A stretch of DNA of 64,000 nt from Argopecten irradians. Lineage: Eukaryota; Mollusca; Bivalvia; Pectinida; Pectinidae. Where the stretch lies: positions 54,695,944 to 54,759,943 of the forward strand of contig NC_091134.1 in NCBI RefSeq assembly GCF_041381155.1, in the 5' to 3' direction. Shown here piece after piece: positions 14,001 to 28,103 of the stretch. The position numbers and the translations under genes are program-made. Within the stretch, counting starts at the first letter, position 1; each line of letters begins with the position of its first letter. The notes beneath the pieces were generated by a model. That model ran no database searches. It was not told the DNA's origin and saw nothing but the letters and a program-made list of their open reading frames with translations.

Positions 14001-14658
14001 TTGATATCATCATATCAAAATTCATGTATAATCATTTCATCATCTCATAAGCTCATATACACATATGTACTATAATATCGACCACTAATTGGTCGAAAGT
14101 CTACAATGTTATCCATCAAAGAATATATACAGGAAAACCTGCATGATAAATAAAACATCTAAATGACACGAATACCCTGTCTTGTCGTTAGAAATAAAAC
14201 ATACATACAAAGTATGTTAACAGATGTTCAGCATTCTCTAATCTAACATTGGCAGTTGTACACACTCTCTCATTATACTCCTCACATAGATAGCAATACA
14301 ACTCACATAGAAGAACACAACGTAATAATTTGGCAGTTTGAGCAAATATTCAATAAGTTCATGAAAGACATTGTGGTAGGTTATCACGATTAACGCTTAT
14401 CCAATGGTCTCCTGTACCCTGATATGTCCAAGCCTGTTATTATCTGAAACGCAGTCTTTTGTTCATATCGTTTAATTCGAATGTTTGCTTGTCATTCAAT
14501 TTGGCAAAAAACTGACAAATATCGCCATACAGTTCGAGAAAGACTGTGGTCTATTTTGCATAGTCGGAACACAGGCAGAATCACAAACACGTAGAATGGA
14601 CCGTGGCATTAATTGTATAATAATAATAAATAAATAAGCACTTTGTAATTTTAGAATA
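11007..14658. other. AT-rich intergenic DNA with one possible promoter
   Basis: No supported gene. A CRE octamer TGACGTCA near 12322 lies about 30 bp upstream of a TATTTAAATA near 12358, followed by a plus-strand frame of about 84 codons beginning near 12494. That frame is Leu/Cys-rich and unrecognised, and the octamer is expected about once by chance in a window this size, so I do not call a gene. AATAAA sites on the minus strand near 13990 could serve the gene upstream. Confidence 0.35.
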
Positions 14659-15662
14659 TTAATGTTGAGTCCGAGAGAATTTCCACAGTTTGATGTTTCT
14701 TCTAAGGATTTGTTCGTATGAACAGTACTCCAGGTCTGTCTCCTTGGTAACTTGTGCTGATGTGTTCGCCACTGACCGAGATCGGGAGGTAACTGATGAG
14801 AAGGACTCACTGAGGTTTTGTTCGGATCCAAATAAACTGTCATCGCTGTCTGAATCATCTGTACTTAGATCTTCGATAGAATCTGGAATAATGATAACCA
14901 ACGTATAAGTAAGAATGGTAAATAGAGAATCATAAAAGATAAAAAAAAATATTCACAAAATAAAACAAAATTACAGAAAAACCACAATATTTTGTTTAAT
15001 GTTTAACCTTTCTATAACATTAATGCCATGCATATTGATCGAGGCCGGGAGCATAGATAAAAGAACAGATATAGAAAATCAAACTAAGCCTCAGGAAGCC
15101 AATGAGAAAGAATATCTCAAAAGAGGGCTTTAATAAACAGAAATTATCAACAATATTGTGCCCTTTCAAGTTTTTTTTAAAATATCGATACACGATGAAA
15201 TGTATGAAATTCTAATTACCTTCAATGCTTGAAAGAGATCCACTTTGAATTCTGTTCATATTACAGTAGTTTGGAACACTTTGTTGTCGGACAAGAGGCG
15301 TCTCCTCGGGAATTGGTTCATCGCTGGAAACAAATTTCCGTCGACCATTTATTAATGCGAATTTCTTCCTGAGGGGACCCTGTGAGCCAGGTCGTTGTTT
15401 GGATAGTTTCTGGATCGTGTCGTTAATGCCGATTAGCTGTTTCATCAGGTGCACATCTTGTTGTCTCAGATCCACCTTTAATGTCAGAGAGTATTACGAT
15501 GAAATAGGTTTGATGATGACATTTTATAAGTATTGTGAACAAACGTAAATTAAATATTTATGATAATTTCAATGATTCTAAACTTACCATTTCTCGCTTA
15601 AGTGTGGCGAATGCGTCGTTAATTCTGTCTGTGACAGACGCTGGTACCATAACCGAGGCCAT
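14659..15662 (-). CDS. LURAP1-like small adaptor protein, gene A (3 exons)
   Basis: Three exons on the minus strand join to 184 codons. Exon 1 is 15588-15662 (MASVMVPASV start, ends phase 0 at a GTAAGT donor). Exon 2 is 15220-15475 (phase 1 end). Exon 3 is 14659-14882, ending in TQH-stop. The N-terminal part DRINDAFATLKREM + VDLRQQDVHLMKQL + IGINDTI is an amphipathic leucine-heptad helix. It resembles the leucine repeat of LURAP1/LRAP35a adaptors, which link MRCK kinase to MYO18A in vertebrates; I compare from memory only. A basic segment PLRKKFALINGRRKF and an acidic Ser/Asp cluster DSDSDDSLFGS follow. All splice sites are canonical and the frame is intact. The paralogue at 26003-26697 has the same exon phases, which supports the model strongly; the family name is the uncertain part. 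Confidence 0.8.
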
Positions 15663-15757
15663 TGTCAAGTGATAAGAATCCAATAAGTTTATAAGAAATT
15701 ATACAAGAATCCACCTTGCTGTCTCGATAAGAGCTGATCTAACTACTGTTTTCACTA

Positions 15758-15766
15758 CTATTTATA
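15758..15766 (-). promoter_or_regulatory. TATA box of gene A
   Basis: The minus strand reads TATAAATAG here, 96-104 bp upstream of the start codon. The predicted transcription start would be near 15735. The paralogous gene has a TATA box at almost the same distance from its ATG. Confidence 0.55.
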
Positions 15767-18700
15767 TGCTTTAACTATAAATGACTTCCCTAACGTCATT
15801 TTATGTGTATAATTTTTCGGTTGAGTACACGCCACTTTACAAAGCACCTGGTGTAGAAACTATGTACCTTCGCATTGGGATCAGTTACACTTGTCACATG
15901 TAGCGTTTCTGTCAGGTGATCGTGCAAGAGGTGTGTTTTAGTATTAAGATGTGATACGGTCTCGCCGATCCTCCATGCTCCATTGGTCCTCCCCTGCAGA
16001 GCATTATCCCCCTCATTGGTGAAAGAAACATGAACTCTTCAGGAAACAAACGATCACTTTGTAGTGACTGAATTCATCTTCTGTATTAATGGCTTTAATC
16101 TCACAAATTTAAAACAATTATCAATGAAACGTAATAAATAATATTTTATTTGTTTTACACCTCCCAGGCTAAATCATATACGAACCCGGTGGCCATAACT
16201 ATCAATGTACACCCTATTGTTTTACATTGCGTCCCACCGGCTGGTTGTAGGAACACACCCATTATATCTAGCTGATATTATTGTCAATGTCTTTTTGGGT
16301 GTCACTCAATCTGGTATCTGGACATAGTGACATGAGGTCCTGACATTGATATTATTAAGGATTTTAACTTTTGAAATCAAATCAAGCATAATGACTGGAT
16401 TCCATCGTAAAAGGTCAAGGACTCTTAGCAAGGCCTAACCATTCTATAGGGTTAAAACCATTCTGTCAACTGCCAGTCGTTACGACCATTGGTCAGAGAT
16501 AAGGTTAGAATAACATCACTTTAATCAAGGAGTTTAAGATATGAATGAAAAACCTATCCCGGGACACATGTTTTAGAGATCTTATAATGTTCTAAATGGG
16601 TACTACAGATCAATGCAATTCTTACTTTAACATGATTAAACCATGTTAAGTATTTTGATTCACGGGAAAGGAAATAACTTATCATTTATAACTTGTTAGT
16701 AATACAAATCTTTTAAATAAATATAAAATACAAAATCGAATTCGACATTCTTGTTCATTGTATTTTACAGAATTGAACACGGTATGCATTGTATTTGATA
16801 TATTTGAAGTAAGATTTCAATATCAATGGGTTTATGGAAACATAGTGTTAGTATATCTCATGCCATTTCAAATCTAGTTGCTGCAAGCCAAAGTCCATGG
16901 TCTATGTCTTTGTTTGGATGTTGTCACGCGAATGTATTCTATACATCAAACAGGAACCCTATTGTTGACACGGGGTGTTAAAGAAGGCAGGAAAACAATG
17001 TTATGTTGATGTGCTATCTTAACGAACGTGTACTTTTAATGCCGTGATTCCTTCTTTTAGGCCATAAAACAGGATAACAACCTAGCCATCTAAGCTAGGA
17101 ATGTTGATACATTCAGATTTTGTCCAGTTACACAGAATTTTGTCGATATTTGCTGATGGAATTTCCAATTATAATTCGTCACAACTTCCCAGTCGGTGAA
17201 TATATTTCAGGTTAGAAAGGAATTTTCGTTCTTGATTTTATTTTCATAACTTTGTAATATAAATGATACAAAATGAAAAAGCCAGGTTTTCCACAATTAT
17301 GTTATACTATCCAGTGGTAAAAATAGAACAAATAGTGACGAGAAAAAACCCAACATTATACAAATTATCAAATCAAAATAAACAAGACAATACAAAGTTA
17401 TATACATACCATATTTACATATGCGGATCAGGTATATTAGAAAAAATAGAAGTGCAAATTATATAAATTCATGCAATTTTTCTTCACAAAATTGTCCTAT
17501 AGTTTCCTTGACTGTATAGTTGGGATCATCTTTATAACCAGGCTACAAGTATATAATGCAAATATGCTGATTAGCTAGCGTTCCTAATTAGGTCTAATTA
17601 AGACATAATTAACTCCAAATATAGTCATATCATTTGTGTGCCAGGGAGGATCAGAATACTAGACAGAATACCTAATTGGCGCTCGGCCGACCACCTGGAG
17701 GTATTTTGTTTCACTGACTGATATTTACAAGACGTGATATATCTGCGGGCGGGGCATTCCTCCATAGAAATCCATAAAAATCTCTGATCGATAAAAAATT
17801 TGATCATTGGCATTACAGTAACTATATTTTCTATTAAAGATGAAGAAATTAAGAAATATCTGATTGAGTAAATTGTCTAGACCTTTCACATCTCGTATGA
17901 ACCTTTACAGACACATCTTTTTTAAATGAGTGAAAATTAAAATTCGATGTCTCCAACTGCCCTTTCTCTTTATCTCCGAGACAAACTTTTAAGATATGTT
18001 ATGTTTTTGTTACTATGTGTGTTGATCAAACGAACAGTTTATAATGGTAGCATACATTTGGGTTATGATGGTGAATACTCTAAAATGAGCTAGCAATGTG
18101 TTTAGAATTCCACGCAAAAATATGAAAATATGATATTAGTTAAAATAATATCACCGAAACGGATGTGATTATCTGTACATAAGTTTGGATATATAAAACA
18201 TCATTTACACATATTTAATCATTATGCATATATGCATTCATAAAAGTTTATGTCGCTTATTATTGAGCCGACTTCATGTTGGTCCATTATTTAATCATTA
18301 ATCTACTTTTGGCATTGTTTATTCGAACATAACATACCTGGTTGACATCATTAATGTCGAATAGGTGGAAACTAGATACTCAGCGGGTACATGTAATATA
18401 TAGGCAGTGTAATGTTAGAGTCACATTGTTACGCTGTTTGAACCTCTAGGGGATATGTATTTTGTTCTGGAATGGCTTCCCGGCGGGACGACCCCGATGT
18501 TGGAGATTGAGTAAATAGCTGTGTATATACGTCTTCTGTTCTCAAAATCATGTCCTTTTTAAAAGGCGCTGCTATAACTAATTTCTTGACCCCTAAGTAC
18601 TGTTGAAACATCTTCAAATACATAAAGGTCACAGTTCCATTTGTTTCTGCTTTTATTATTGGAGTTTTAAAACAATGATATTGATTTGATGGCATATTCT

Positions 18701-21700
18701 TGTTTGCGAATTACATTTGAGTTATATTTGTGTTAGTTCTATCATTGGGGTTGTTTAAATAACAGTCCATTCATCAAAGGAAAATGAAATAGCATGTACA
18801 AATAAAAATCCAGCATCAATCCACTCAACTTAGGATCTTCAATCATTAGACAGGTTTGTACGTTTGTGTCAATAGTCGTGTATCATTGATTAATACAATG
18901 CATCTAAGCAGGGGTGTATTGATATGAACGTGGTTACTTCGGTAAGGGTATGCATTTGGAAGTTATTTCAACATGCTTATATGAATATCATATAGTTTTT
19001 ATTACACGTTTCGGAAATAGCAAATACCAAACCTTGCATTAAAAGTCAAGTTCACTTATACGGTATGTAAAAGAATTGTATTAATAGTATCATTTTCAAA
19101 ATATATTCCGACTTTATTTTCGTTTAATCACAGTATCTATCCTTTTCAGCGCAATAAAACGCACGCGAGATCATAATTTTTCATTACTGGTGGTGCAAAT
19201 CAAATTAATTCGACAAGTTGAATTGAAGACAAACAATATATGATTACAGGTAGGTATACTCTCGGGTTTTGAACTAAAAAAAAAGCATTAAAAATGAAAT
19301 AAAAGAAATAAAACAAGCCATTTATTCTATCGGCGTTCATTTGTTTCCACGGAAGACTAAAATGAAAAACCAATTTATTTTAGGAAAGTGACCTATTCTG
19401 AGTAGAGACTAACTTCCTCCGGTGTTTTCAATGGCTAATCAACAAACATTTGGATTAGTGAGTGGACTTCCGGTAGCTATCAGTTTGGTGTATTAATGCG
19501 CGTTGATGTTCAGTTTCTGACTAGAGGGCGTGTAGATACGTGATGCCCTCCGTATCAACACCGTATTATCTCTCTGGGTTTTCCCTACAACTCCATAGAT
19601 GACCAGACAACCAGGTACAATGTCGAGTATGCGTCTAGTAAAAACGCAAACAGGATGGCGTGATCATAGTCTTGCTTAAGTTTCGTTCTTTTCTAAATTA
19701 AGAATATGTAGTGTGTTGAATGATAAACATTCTGCGTTAGTTGTGGTATTTTATATAATACTTGGCAATACTCTGGTATTTGTGGTTTTTGTTTCTGGAA
19801 ACAAAATTGAGGAAAATTGAAACCGAAATACACATGAATATCATTTACTGTAATCATTACAGAAATCACAAAGACAATATAACGGGTCTTTTATTGAAAT
19901 ATTTTCATAATGCTATACTGCCATGTGCTATTTTCGTTTTTATTGTCAAAGGATCAACTGTGTCAAACTATGTATATCCTGAATAATTGGATATTAGAAA
20001 TAAAGTAAACGCAAACACTATATTTTATTTCATTTTTAAACTGATTTCATGAATATCAATATGTTGACGAAAGATATTTCGGCAATTGGCAGGTCTATAT
20101 TCCATAACGATCGATAAAGAGTTGACTGGAAGATATGATGAATTTGACTTCAATAAGTATATCCATGATTGATAGATTTATTTGTAACTGCTGTAACTCA
20201 AGAAATCATGTTTTAACATAATGTATCATCATTGATGTTCATGTTTTAGTGATTTCTATAGTGAATTCACATTTAACTTACTATAAAAAAAGTTATTGTT
20301 GACAATAAAGGAGACTGTCTACAATGCACTGAATGGCCCTAACCCTGTCATATTTACTGTCTAGTCGTTTGTGATATTATGACATCAACATTATTATCTT
20401 TCATTAAGTATACAAACAACACACTCAAAGGCTATCTTGTGTAGTAACGTACACTAGTGTCACTGGCACACGCCACAACACTCCCGGATATAGTATGGTT
20501 CACCTGGTGAGAAAGTGAAGTTATCTCTTTCTCCACAAAGATGTCTTAAGGCGACAACACTTCCAGTTATCTAATTGAAATGTAAATATATAAAAGTGAC
20601 AGCTGAGGTCATCTTGTGATACTCTAAATACACATTAACCCGGGGCCAAGGCGATAGGTATTGGGGTAAAGTCAACAATATAAAGCAAAAATCAAGATTG
20701 CTATCAGGTCTATTAGGGTCAAATTGGTGTAGAAATGTGCTATAGGCTAATGTAGTTATCAGGGTGATGCCGCTGTTGAAACATACAGGGAGTGTTAAAT
20801 TTCTCTTTCAAACTTCTCTTTAGCCTCAACTAAAATGATCGCTTTCTCCTTATGTCCTTATCTTTCAACAGTATTATATTTTGCTATAATTTCGTATGGA
20901 AACAAAACAAATACAAGAACCAGAAAAAGGAAGCAGACATCATGTAAATCAATGTTTGATGAAATGTTTTAATTCTACATTGCATGTTATGAGGAATATC
21001 CGCTTTCTTCTTGGTTATTGAAGTTGAGTTATTCATTTTTCTAAAACTAAACCAAGAGAATGGAAGTTAGACGAATAAGCAAGCAAGCGATCGTTTTTTT
21101 CACTTAGCTTAAAGTGTACAATCTTCATATATCAAAATCTACTGAACATGCTGTTATGGGACATCTAGCTTGGATAAAAATGTTTAATTTTATATTTAAA
21201 ATAAATTAGAATATGTTAAATTAAGATTAATTACACATGTTCCTTCATAAGCCGTCGAATAAATTATCTTTCATATGAGGTATTACATTGTATATATGCC
21301 AAAAGCGAGAAGTGCTCGTTCTACTTATCAATCAATTAAAATTAGACATTTATTACACTATTTAACAATTTAACAACCTTGTGGTTTGTTCATTTTGCAG
21401 TGAATGTGTTGATAGGATGTTAAGTTTTCGACAATCAACCAACCACACAATTTTCTATGTCATTACCGTGCAATGAAGATACATGAAATAGTTTCTCCTC
21501 AATAAAAATATGCAGTATTTAACACGGCTGATATATTAAACCCCGTGTTTTTAATTATAGCTTCCTTCATATCTTACATTAGTAATAGCTCGTAATTTTT
21601 AGCATTTGTAGTTGTAAACCAAAAAGGTAAACCATCCTTCGTCTTTAATGACGAAAGATGCACAGTATATATGAATATATTATAGGTTTCAGTGTATAGT

Positions 21701-23821
21701 ACCTATCGATAAATTTAAACCGCATATATTTCCCCGGGCCCAGTCAATCCTCATCCAAGCTCTCCGATCCCATGTAAAACTAACAATCTTATGGGTTTGT
21801 GTTTGACGTACATACACATTTCTATATCCATATCGCTTTCCCCTAGAGCAATGAAACTGCTCAACATATTTCATTTCTGTATCTAATGAGATAAGATGAA
21901 AATGATTTGTCCTTCCTTTGACGCCTTTTCTCCTGAAATCAACCTTAGCTTGTTACCCCTTATTATCTACAAACTTGTAACATTGTCTTGAATTTTCGGA
22001 GTTATATACACTTTTGTGCAATTAGTTAAATCTTCACGAAAATGACTACCTGAACATTCGCATCGACTTGTATTAATGAGGATTCCCAACCTTAGCTAAT
22101 TTAGTTCAGTGAAGCCGTTGCTTCCCTGCGATTCTCTTGATCATTGTGTATTGCACAATATAAATTTCAACAAAAAATTGTATTACAGTTACATATATTG
22201 TATTATAATTTAATTGCATCAAAACGAGGACATAAGCCCCTGGTAAGTGATTCTTCACTTTAATGGAAATTGGTTGTCAATTAGAATTAATCTTGTTTCC
22301 TAATTAGGTTAATATTTTATTTAATTACTTGAAACCACATCTGACCACATACTGTACTCCAATGATATATTTTTAAAGTTATTGCGTAGGTGGTAATTAA
22401 TTAAGAGTAGATACATTAATTCATAATTGATTCATTTACATATTTGGAGACATTAATAATTGTTATAGTGTATTGTGGTTTAGAAATTAACATAAGTGCA
22501 AACGTAAACATTACCGATGGAAACATAAAAGACTATTTTGTTTTAAACAATGTGTACCTTTACTAAAACTTTACTTATTAACATCATATGACAATCCTTA
22601 CTATTTGTCCAAGTACATTTTTAAAGGTTGGACAGTTTCGGTATTGTGATACATATAAACACAATTTTCCCTTTTCGGTATGATATTTAAACCTTTGATA
22701 TGAAACATAATGGACATAAAGAAGATGATAACAACTGTTCTGCATAGAAATAAGACACCGCAAAGTTTGTGTAGTCATTTCATAGATTAACCTAATAGAC
22801 TTTTCCGCACCGCAAGAAAGACCTTGGCCGGTTGAACCCTTTTGGAAAGTAGATTTACAATATCGCTAGTTTTACTTTTTGTAAATAATATTGAAGGAAA
22901 ACCTTCGCCGTTTATCAATTGATAAAAAAATAATTAAATTATATTTTTATCATTGTCTAAACTATACGTAGCTTGTCTTCAAAGCAAGCATGATAAATTA
23001 ATTGAAACGCCTGTATGCTGTTTTAAAAATTTATAATTAATTGTTGTTTAATTGATATACAAGTTAAAAATCGTTTCAGTAAGGTCCTTGGTTTTGAGTA
23101 ATATATATCAGGATTTAAAATACAGTGAAACAATATGGAAAAATAAATCAAATGTAACATAAAGAAGTATATTTCCGAACAGATGAATTGCATAACACAG
23201 TCCATCAATCACACTGCCTTTTTACAATAGCAGCTGACTTTACTAACTGAGTTTCATTGTGATAATGTAATGGTGTATACCATACAGAGCTTGTATGACA
23301 GACAGCTTTCCGCAGCAGGAGAGGGTTTCCTTGAATTATATGCACCAGATACACCTGATATTTTCACAATTTGACATATTTATATTTAACAACTTACCTC
23401 CAGGTTAGCTAGTTAAAGCGTACGTGACACTGGGTCATTGTGTTCTCTAAATAACGTATATATCTATAAAAAAACATGCCAATAAATTTGTTTTTTAAAT
23501 GCACGATGATAAATACCCCCTCCCGACGACGGCAAAGGTTGTTTTATGTTTTCTTTTGCCTAAAATCTTTTCATATAGTATAATTACATCTACATCAAAC
23601 GAAAACACTTCTGTGATTTCCTGATAAAGAATGGCTTTAAATAGGGTACATCTGTATGACCATTCTATCGCAGCGATGTTAATTTTGAACAAAGAAAATT
23701 AGAGTTGAGAGCCATAGATTTTACATCGAAATAAAATATGAACATTGTGGAACTAAACTTAAAAAAAATATATTCCAAACACAAATATGAGAAAACACTG
23801 ACTGTATTGCAAGGATGCAGT

Positions 23822-23912
23822 CATTAACATTGGCTGAGTGGTTTAAGAGTCTGACACTTATAGCTTACCAGCACTAGGCTATAGTGGCCGAGTGGTTAAT
23901 GTGTCTTACATT
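23822..23912 (+). repeat. Degenerate tRNA-derived (SINE-like) repeat
   Basis: Two A-box-like segments occur in tandem: TGGCTGAGTGGTTTAAG near 23830 and TGGCCGAGTGGTTAA near 23886. The second matches the A box of Ser/Leu tRNAs. No B box or cloverleaf can be formed, so this is a relic of a tRNA-headed repeat, related in its head to the array at 40.4-41.2 kb. Confidence 0.45.
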
Positions 23913-25307
23913 CTACCATTAACCTTGGCATGGTATATATTTTGACATTGCAAATGCAAGGTATTGGCTTATAATCAGCGGCTTTCTTCAACTACTTCGA
24001 CACTTTCCACGACCAATGCATGCCATCAATCAAACATAATATTTGTTTAATTGGTTCATTACAAAATTGTGTGTCATGAGACGTTGATACTTTAAATTTA
24101 TCGGTCTGTTTGTTTGTGCTCATTTTTAAGATATATTCTTCATTGAAAGTAAAAAGCGTATCATGTAGATTATGATATTTCAGCTGGTTATACTTAATAT
24201 CACTTGATACATATTTAGTGCTTTAAAGCTCACAAAAAACGAATAAAACTAGAAGTAATGGTCAAAGAATAGTCATAATCAATAAAACTCAGTACTTTGG
24301 TAGGTTCATTAGGATATGTGCTTTACCTATTAGGTGTTGAGATGATTGATATTCAACACAAAGTGTCAAGTAAGATAATGTCGACAGGCTTTGTCCTTTG
24401 GTTGATAATGTTGACGTCAAACAGAGACTAACAGTCCACACTTATCATACACCTTTGTATCGGAACATCTCTTGTATAAAGTACACATGTAAGATAGGGT
24501 CGTCACGTATTTCTGTGATAGTGCATTCTGTATGTTCTATTGAATTAAGTCTGTTATACCATTCATAATGTATACTACAATCTATTTCAGTGTTAAATCT
24601 GATTTGGGTTCTGACGAGACACAAGTACGCTTTATTCCATAACCATGAACAATACACAAACGCATGCGGACTTTACTACATTTCGTCTGAATAAGTATTG
24701 AACATGTATCAAATATTTTTAATTATCGTAATTCTACCATCCTTGATCTGTGGAATCAGTAACTTCTCGTAGCTGTGGAAAACATGGTTACTAGTAGTTA
24801 TAATAAAACTGTCGATTTGCAATACTTTTGCGAATTTACGTCATATCTTTCATGTGTTCTGTAGCAATAAATTATCGAAAAAGTATGTGGAGTGATACGA
24901 GTATGTTGCAAATTGCTTAAGTTGAAACGTTTATTAGGTGATTGATTCTTGTGCTATTATCATAATATGAGATGAACGATTTGTCTATTAGCTTTGATGT
25001 GGTTTGCTTTATCAGCTGTAAATTATAATTATGTTATCGCCCTTTCAACATTGACTATATTATGTCAATTAACTCATGTCTTAGACAATAGAACTGAAGC
25101 CAATTCACAAAAGTCATCGCGAATTACCAAAGTAATAATGTACCATTTTGATGAGATCCCATTGGTTTTAATAATACCAATGTCATACTTAATAAGATAT
25201 ATTCGTATTCTTGCATCACATGCATATCTTATTTAATTAATTTGAATGAAATGCACCGTAGATTTTTATTCATCTTATTATGTGCAAAAAATAGGACCAA
25301 AAAATAC

Positions 25308-25334
25308 AAAAAAAAAAAAAAAAAAAAAAAAAAA
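25308..25334. repeat. Poly(A) run of 27
   Basis: Uninterrupted A run on the plus strand. It could be the tail of an old retroposed sequence, but I recognise no retroposon body beside it. Confidence 0.8.
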
Positions 25335-26002
25335 TGAAAATGTTTTTTCTGAAGTGATATACTTCTGGAAGCACGAAGAATAGCAAATCCCTTTAGAAAA
25401 GTACAAACTTACCTATCACATCCTTCTTGCAATTACGTACTCACTAGTAAAAAGAAACCATAATTTCAGACATATTCTTTATTTCAGTAACAAATATAAC
25501 AAGTAACAGTATTTTTTCAGCCGTTATGACTGTTGTCAATTATTATGTGCAATTCATTCTTCGTTTTCATTATAGTTCGTACTGTGTTTATGATGCGTAT
25601 TCGTAAATGGGAACATTTGTCATCATCTTCATCATCATTGTCTTCATTCGATGGACTGAATAGTCGTAGGGATGTTTTTATTTTCATTCAAATATCACAT
25701 TCATACATAAATATGTACAATCATGCACAATGGAACACAGTTATTATTTTGGCAGTATTCGGCAAGTATTGCTTTTCGTGCAGTACTGTAGACAGGTAAA
25801 GGAAATACTTTCCGTTACAGCACAACCACTAAATTAATTGTTCCATGCATATGAGGTAGATTTACATACAAGTCCGCACTAAACGACGCTAAAGCAGACA
25901 CCTGCGTTGGAAAAGACGTATAGCTGTCACGCACGTCCCTTCGTTAATTGTTCTAGGAATTAGTTTCTTTGACGTGAGATTTGTTTCGCAGGTCGCGTCC
26001 TA

Positions 26003-26697
26003 TCAATGGTTTTGCGTTGACCCACATAAGCTGTCCTCACTGTCTGAGTCTAGTGAACATAAATCTTCTGTGGAGCTGCAGGAGTCTGCAATAAATAAGA
26101 ATAGCGATAAGTACTCTGAAGATGAATGGAAATGATAAGAAAACCATTATCATAGTGTATTTTTATTAAATTTGCTTTAGAGTGCGGGTCTTTAACAAGA
26201 ACATAGTTGAAAGTTTCCTTTAGAATCAGCCTTATTTTGTATAAATATGAATAATTACCTTCAATGCTAAAGAACGATCCACAGAGACGGAGGGAGGTCC
26301 TAGAACGATTCTTTTGGGCAGGCATGTATTCATCAATATTCACAAAACTCATTCGCCCGTTGACTAAAGCCAGTTTCTTCCTGAGAGGCTTGTCAGATTT
26401 CTTTCTCCGCCCAGCAAGAGTCTGAATGTTGTCGTTAATGCACATCAGCTGTTTCATCAACTGCATATCTTGCTGCCTAAGATCAAGCTGAAATAAATTG
26501 ATATAATTTCTTTCATTAAAGCTATGCAACATTGCGGAATCAAATTGCACCGATAAAATTTCAACTTTAATAAAAATGAAATGAAATTAAGAAACTTTCA
26601 TTTCGTCAAATATAGTACTTACCATTTCGCTTCTTAGTGTTGCAAGAGCATTGGTGATTTTGTCTGTAGCTCCGATATTAGATGTTATAGATTCCAT
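26003..26697 (-). CDS. LURAP1-like small adaptor protein, gene B (3 exons)
   Basis: Three exons on the minus strand give 128 codons. Exon 1 is 26623-26697 (75 nt, MESITSNIGA start), exon 2 is 26259-26487, exon 3 is 26003-26085 ending in TQNH-stop. Exon 1 has exactly the same length as in gene A, both introns have the same phases (0 and 1), and the order of parts is the same: a leucine-heptad helix (DKITNALATLRSEM + LDLRQQDMQLMKQL), a basic segment PLRKKLALVNGRMSF, then an acidic Ser cluster (DSDSEDSLCGS). It lacks the roughly 50-residue tail of gene A. The two genes are tandem duplicates about 10 kb apart on one strand. The exon-3 acceptor and the stop position are clear. Adaptor function is inferred only from resemblance to LURAP1-type helices. 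Confidence 0.8.
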
Positions 26698-26780
26698 GTT
26701 GATATATTAACTGTTGAGAATTTGTTGTTCCGTATACTGGATAATAAGACGAGGAATGGCCCGACTGGTATTGTCATTGC

Positions 26781-26788
26781 TTTATATA
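26781..26788 (-). promoter_or_regulatory. TATA box of gene B
   Basis: The minus strand reads TATATAAA, 84-91 bp upstream of the start codon, closely matching the TATA position of gene A. A CCCCATGGGG palindrome lies about 20 bp further upstream; its significance is unknown. Confidence 0.55.
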
Positions 26789-26799
26789 CCTGCCCTTGA

Positions 26800-27940
26800 T
26801 GTCCCCATGGGGTGGAGAATCCACACAGACGACTGAATACCTAACCACAAGACACCTGGCACTGAGGACAAAAACCACCGGAGAGATATCATTTACCCTT
26901 ATGACGTGTAAGGCATGTGTGAAGCGATTCAAAATCTGTCCCAGTGTTAATCTAATAGATGGTGTCTGATATATCTACAATACGCCCTGGGATATACCCC
27001 TAGCAGACCTACCTAGGTAGGGACATACTTACTGATATCTAGATACTACCCTCCCGAGAACATATAAATGACTTTGCAAATATCATTCGGCTAATGATCT
27101 ACGGTATATTAGCAATTTTGACAATATTCCATTTTTCATCACCACTCATTATTGTTCCAAATGTGTAAAGGAAAATGTTACTAAAATCTTTCCGAAACAT
27201 ATACTTAACTTTCGAATTGTATTGCCACATTGGGTGACATCATATGATGGAAGCTATACAGCTGTATGGTTATTAGGGTCAGACGAACTACTAGATGGTA
27301 AGATGTTGTAGTAACAGTAAATCTTATTTCACATTGTTCCTTCTAAAGGCTTACTATTTCACATGATAATATACTATCATGATATCAGGGAGAACGATCA
27401 CAATGTGAAGATGATACACTTAAAATACCATTAGAATACGTTTTGGTCTATTGACTCGTTAGCAGTACGATGTTCTTGATAGCGTTTATTTGTTTAACAA
27501 TATTATATATATGAAGCGTGGCTGATCAACAATAGTACATTTTTTCACAGTGTATCAGGGATTATCTGGAATAGGTATCATCCCCAGGGTGAACAAAATG
27601 AATGAATTCTGATTAAGAGTACACAACGCTTAAGCGCGAATAATTTCATTTACGTACTTTTAAAGTGTACAACTGTTACAAGTTAAATAATACTGATAGT
27701 ATGTTTACAACAAACAATGTCATTGCTCCTCTAAGATATCCATCGAGATTTTCTATATGCAACATAAGGAGTGTATATTATAGGAGCGAAAACACATAGT
27801 AAGACTTTTTTATAATGCACTATTAAGAGAAAATTATATGTACAAAAACAGCATACAAAGCGTTGATACCGAGAAGTTGAGGGTTGAAACAGAATAAGAT
27901 CAATACAGAGAACCAAATGAAGATAGAAGCGTTCTACTAT
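26800..27940. other. Intergenic DNA downstream of NMD3
   Basis: No gene recognised. The last NMD3 exon (acidic C-terminus with the export signal) would be expected between here and 28.6 kb on the minus strand, but I could not find a frame resembling it. Confidence 0.4.
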
Positions 27941-28103
27941 GGCAAGCCAAGTTACTTTTTATTGTTTTATTCCGATATCGGAATTGAATTTCCGATATCG
28001 GAAATTCATCTCGATATCAGAAATTCAATTCCGATATCGGAAATTCTAATTCCGATATCGGAATTAGAACAAAAATTCTTGATATCAGAAATTCTAATTC
28101 GAT
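27941..28103. repeat. Palindromic GATATC array, short copy, with conserved flank
   Basis: About seven units of roughly 18-20 bp, each centred on TCCGATATCGGA or a close variant. The left flank, GGCAAGCCAAGTTACTTTTT at about 27943-27962, reappears inverted beside the larger array at 60.1-60.7 kb. Because each unit is its own reverse complement, strand is undefined. Confidence 0.85.

Larger units (their letters stand above)
15767..26002. other. Intergenic DNA between the two paralogues
   Basis: About 10 kb with no supported gene on either strand. A TATATAAAAG near 20585 (plus) has no convincing coding exon after it. The open frame at 18429-18695 (minus, 88 codons) has no recognisable motif. 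A tRNA-like repeat head lies near 23822-23912 and a 27-base poly(A) run at 25308-25334; both are listed separately. Confidence 0.5.

Noticed and set aside
18429-18695. 88-codon minus-strand frame as a gene
   Set aside because: No recognisable motif, no splice borders I trust and no paralogue.
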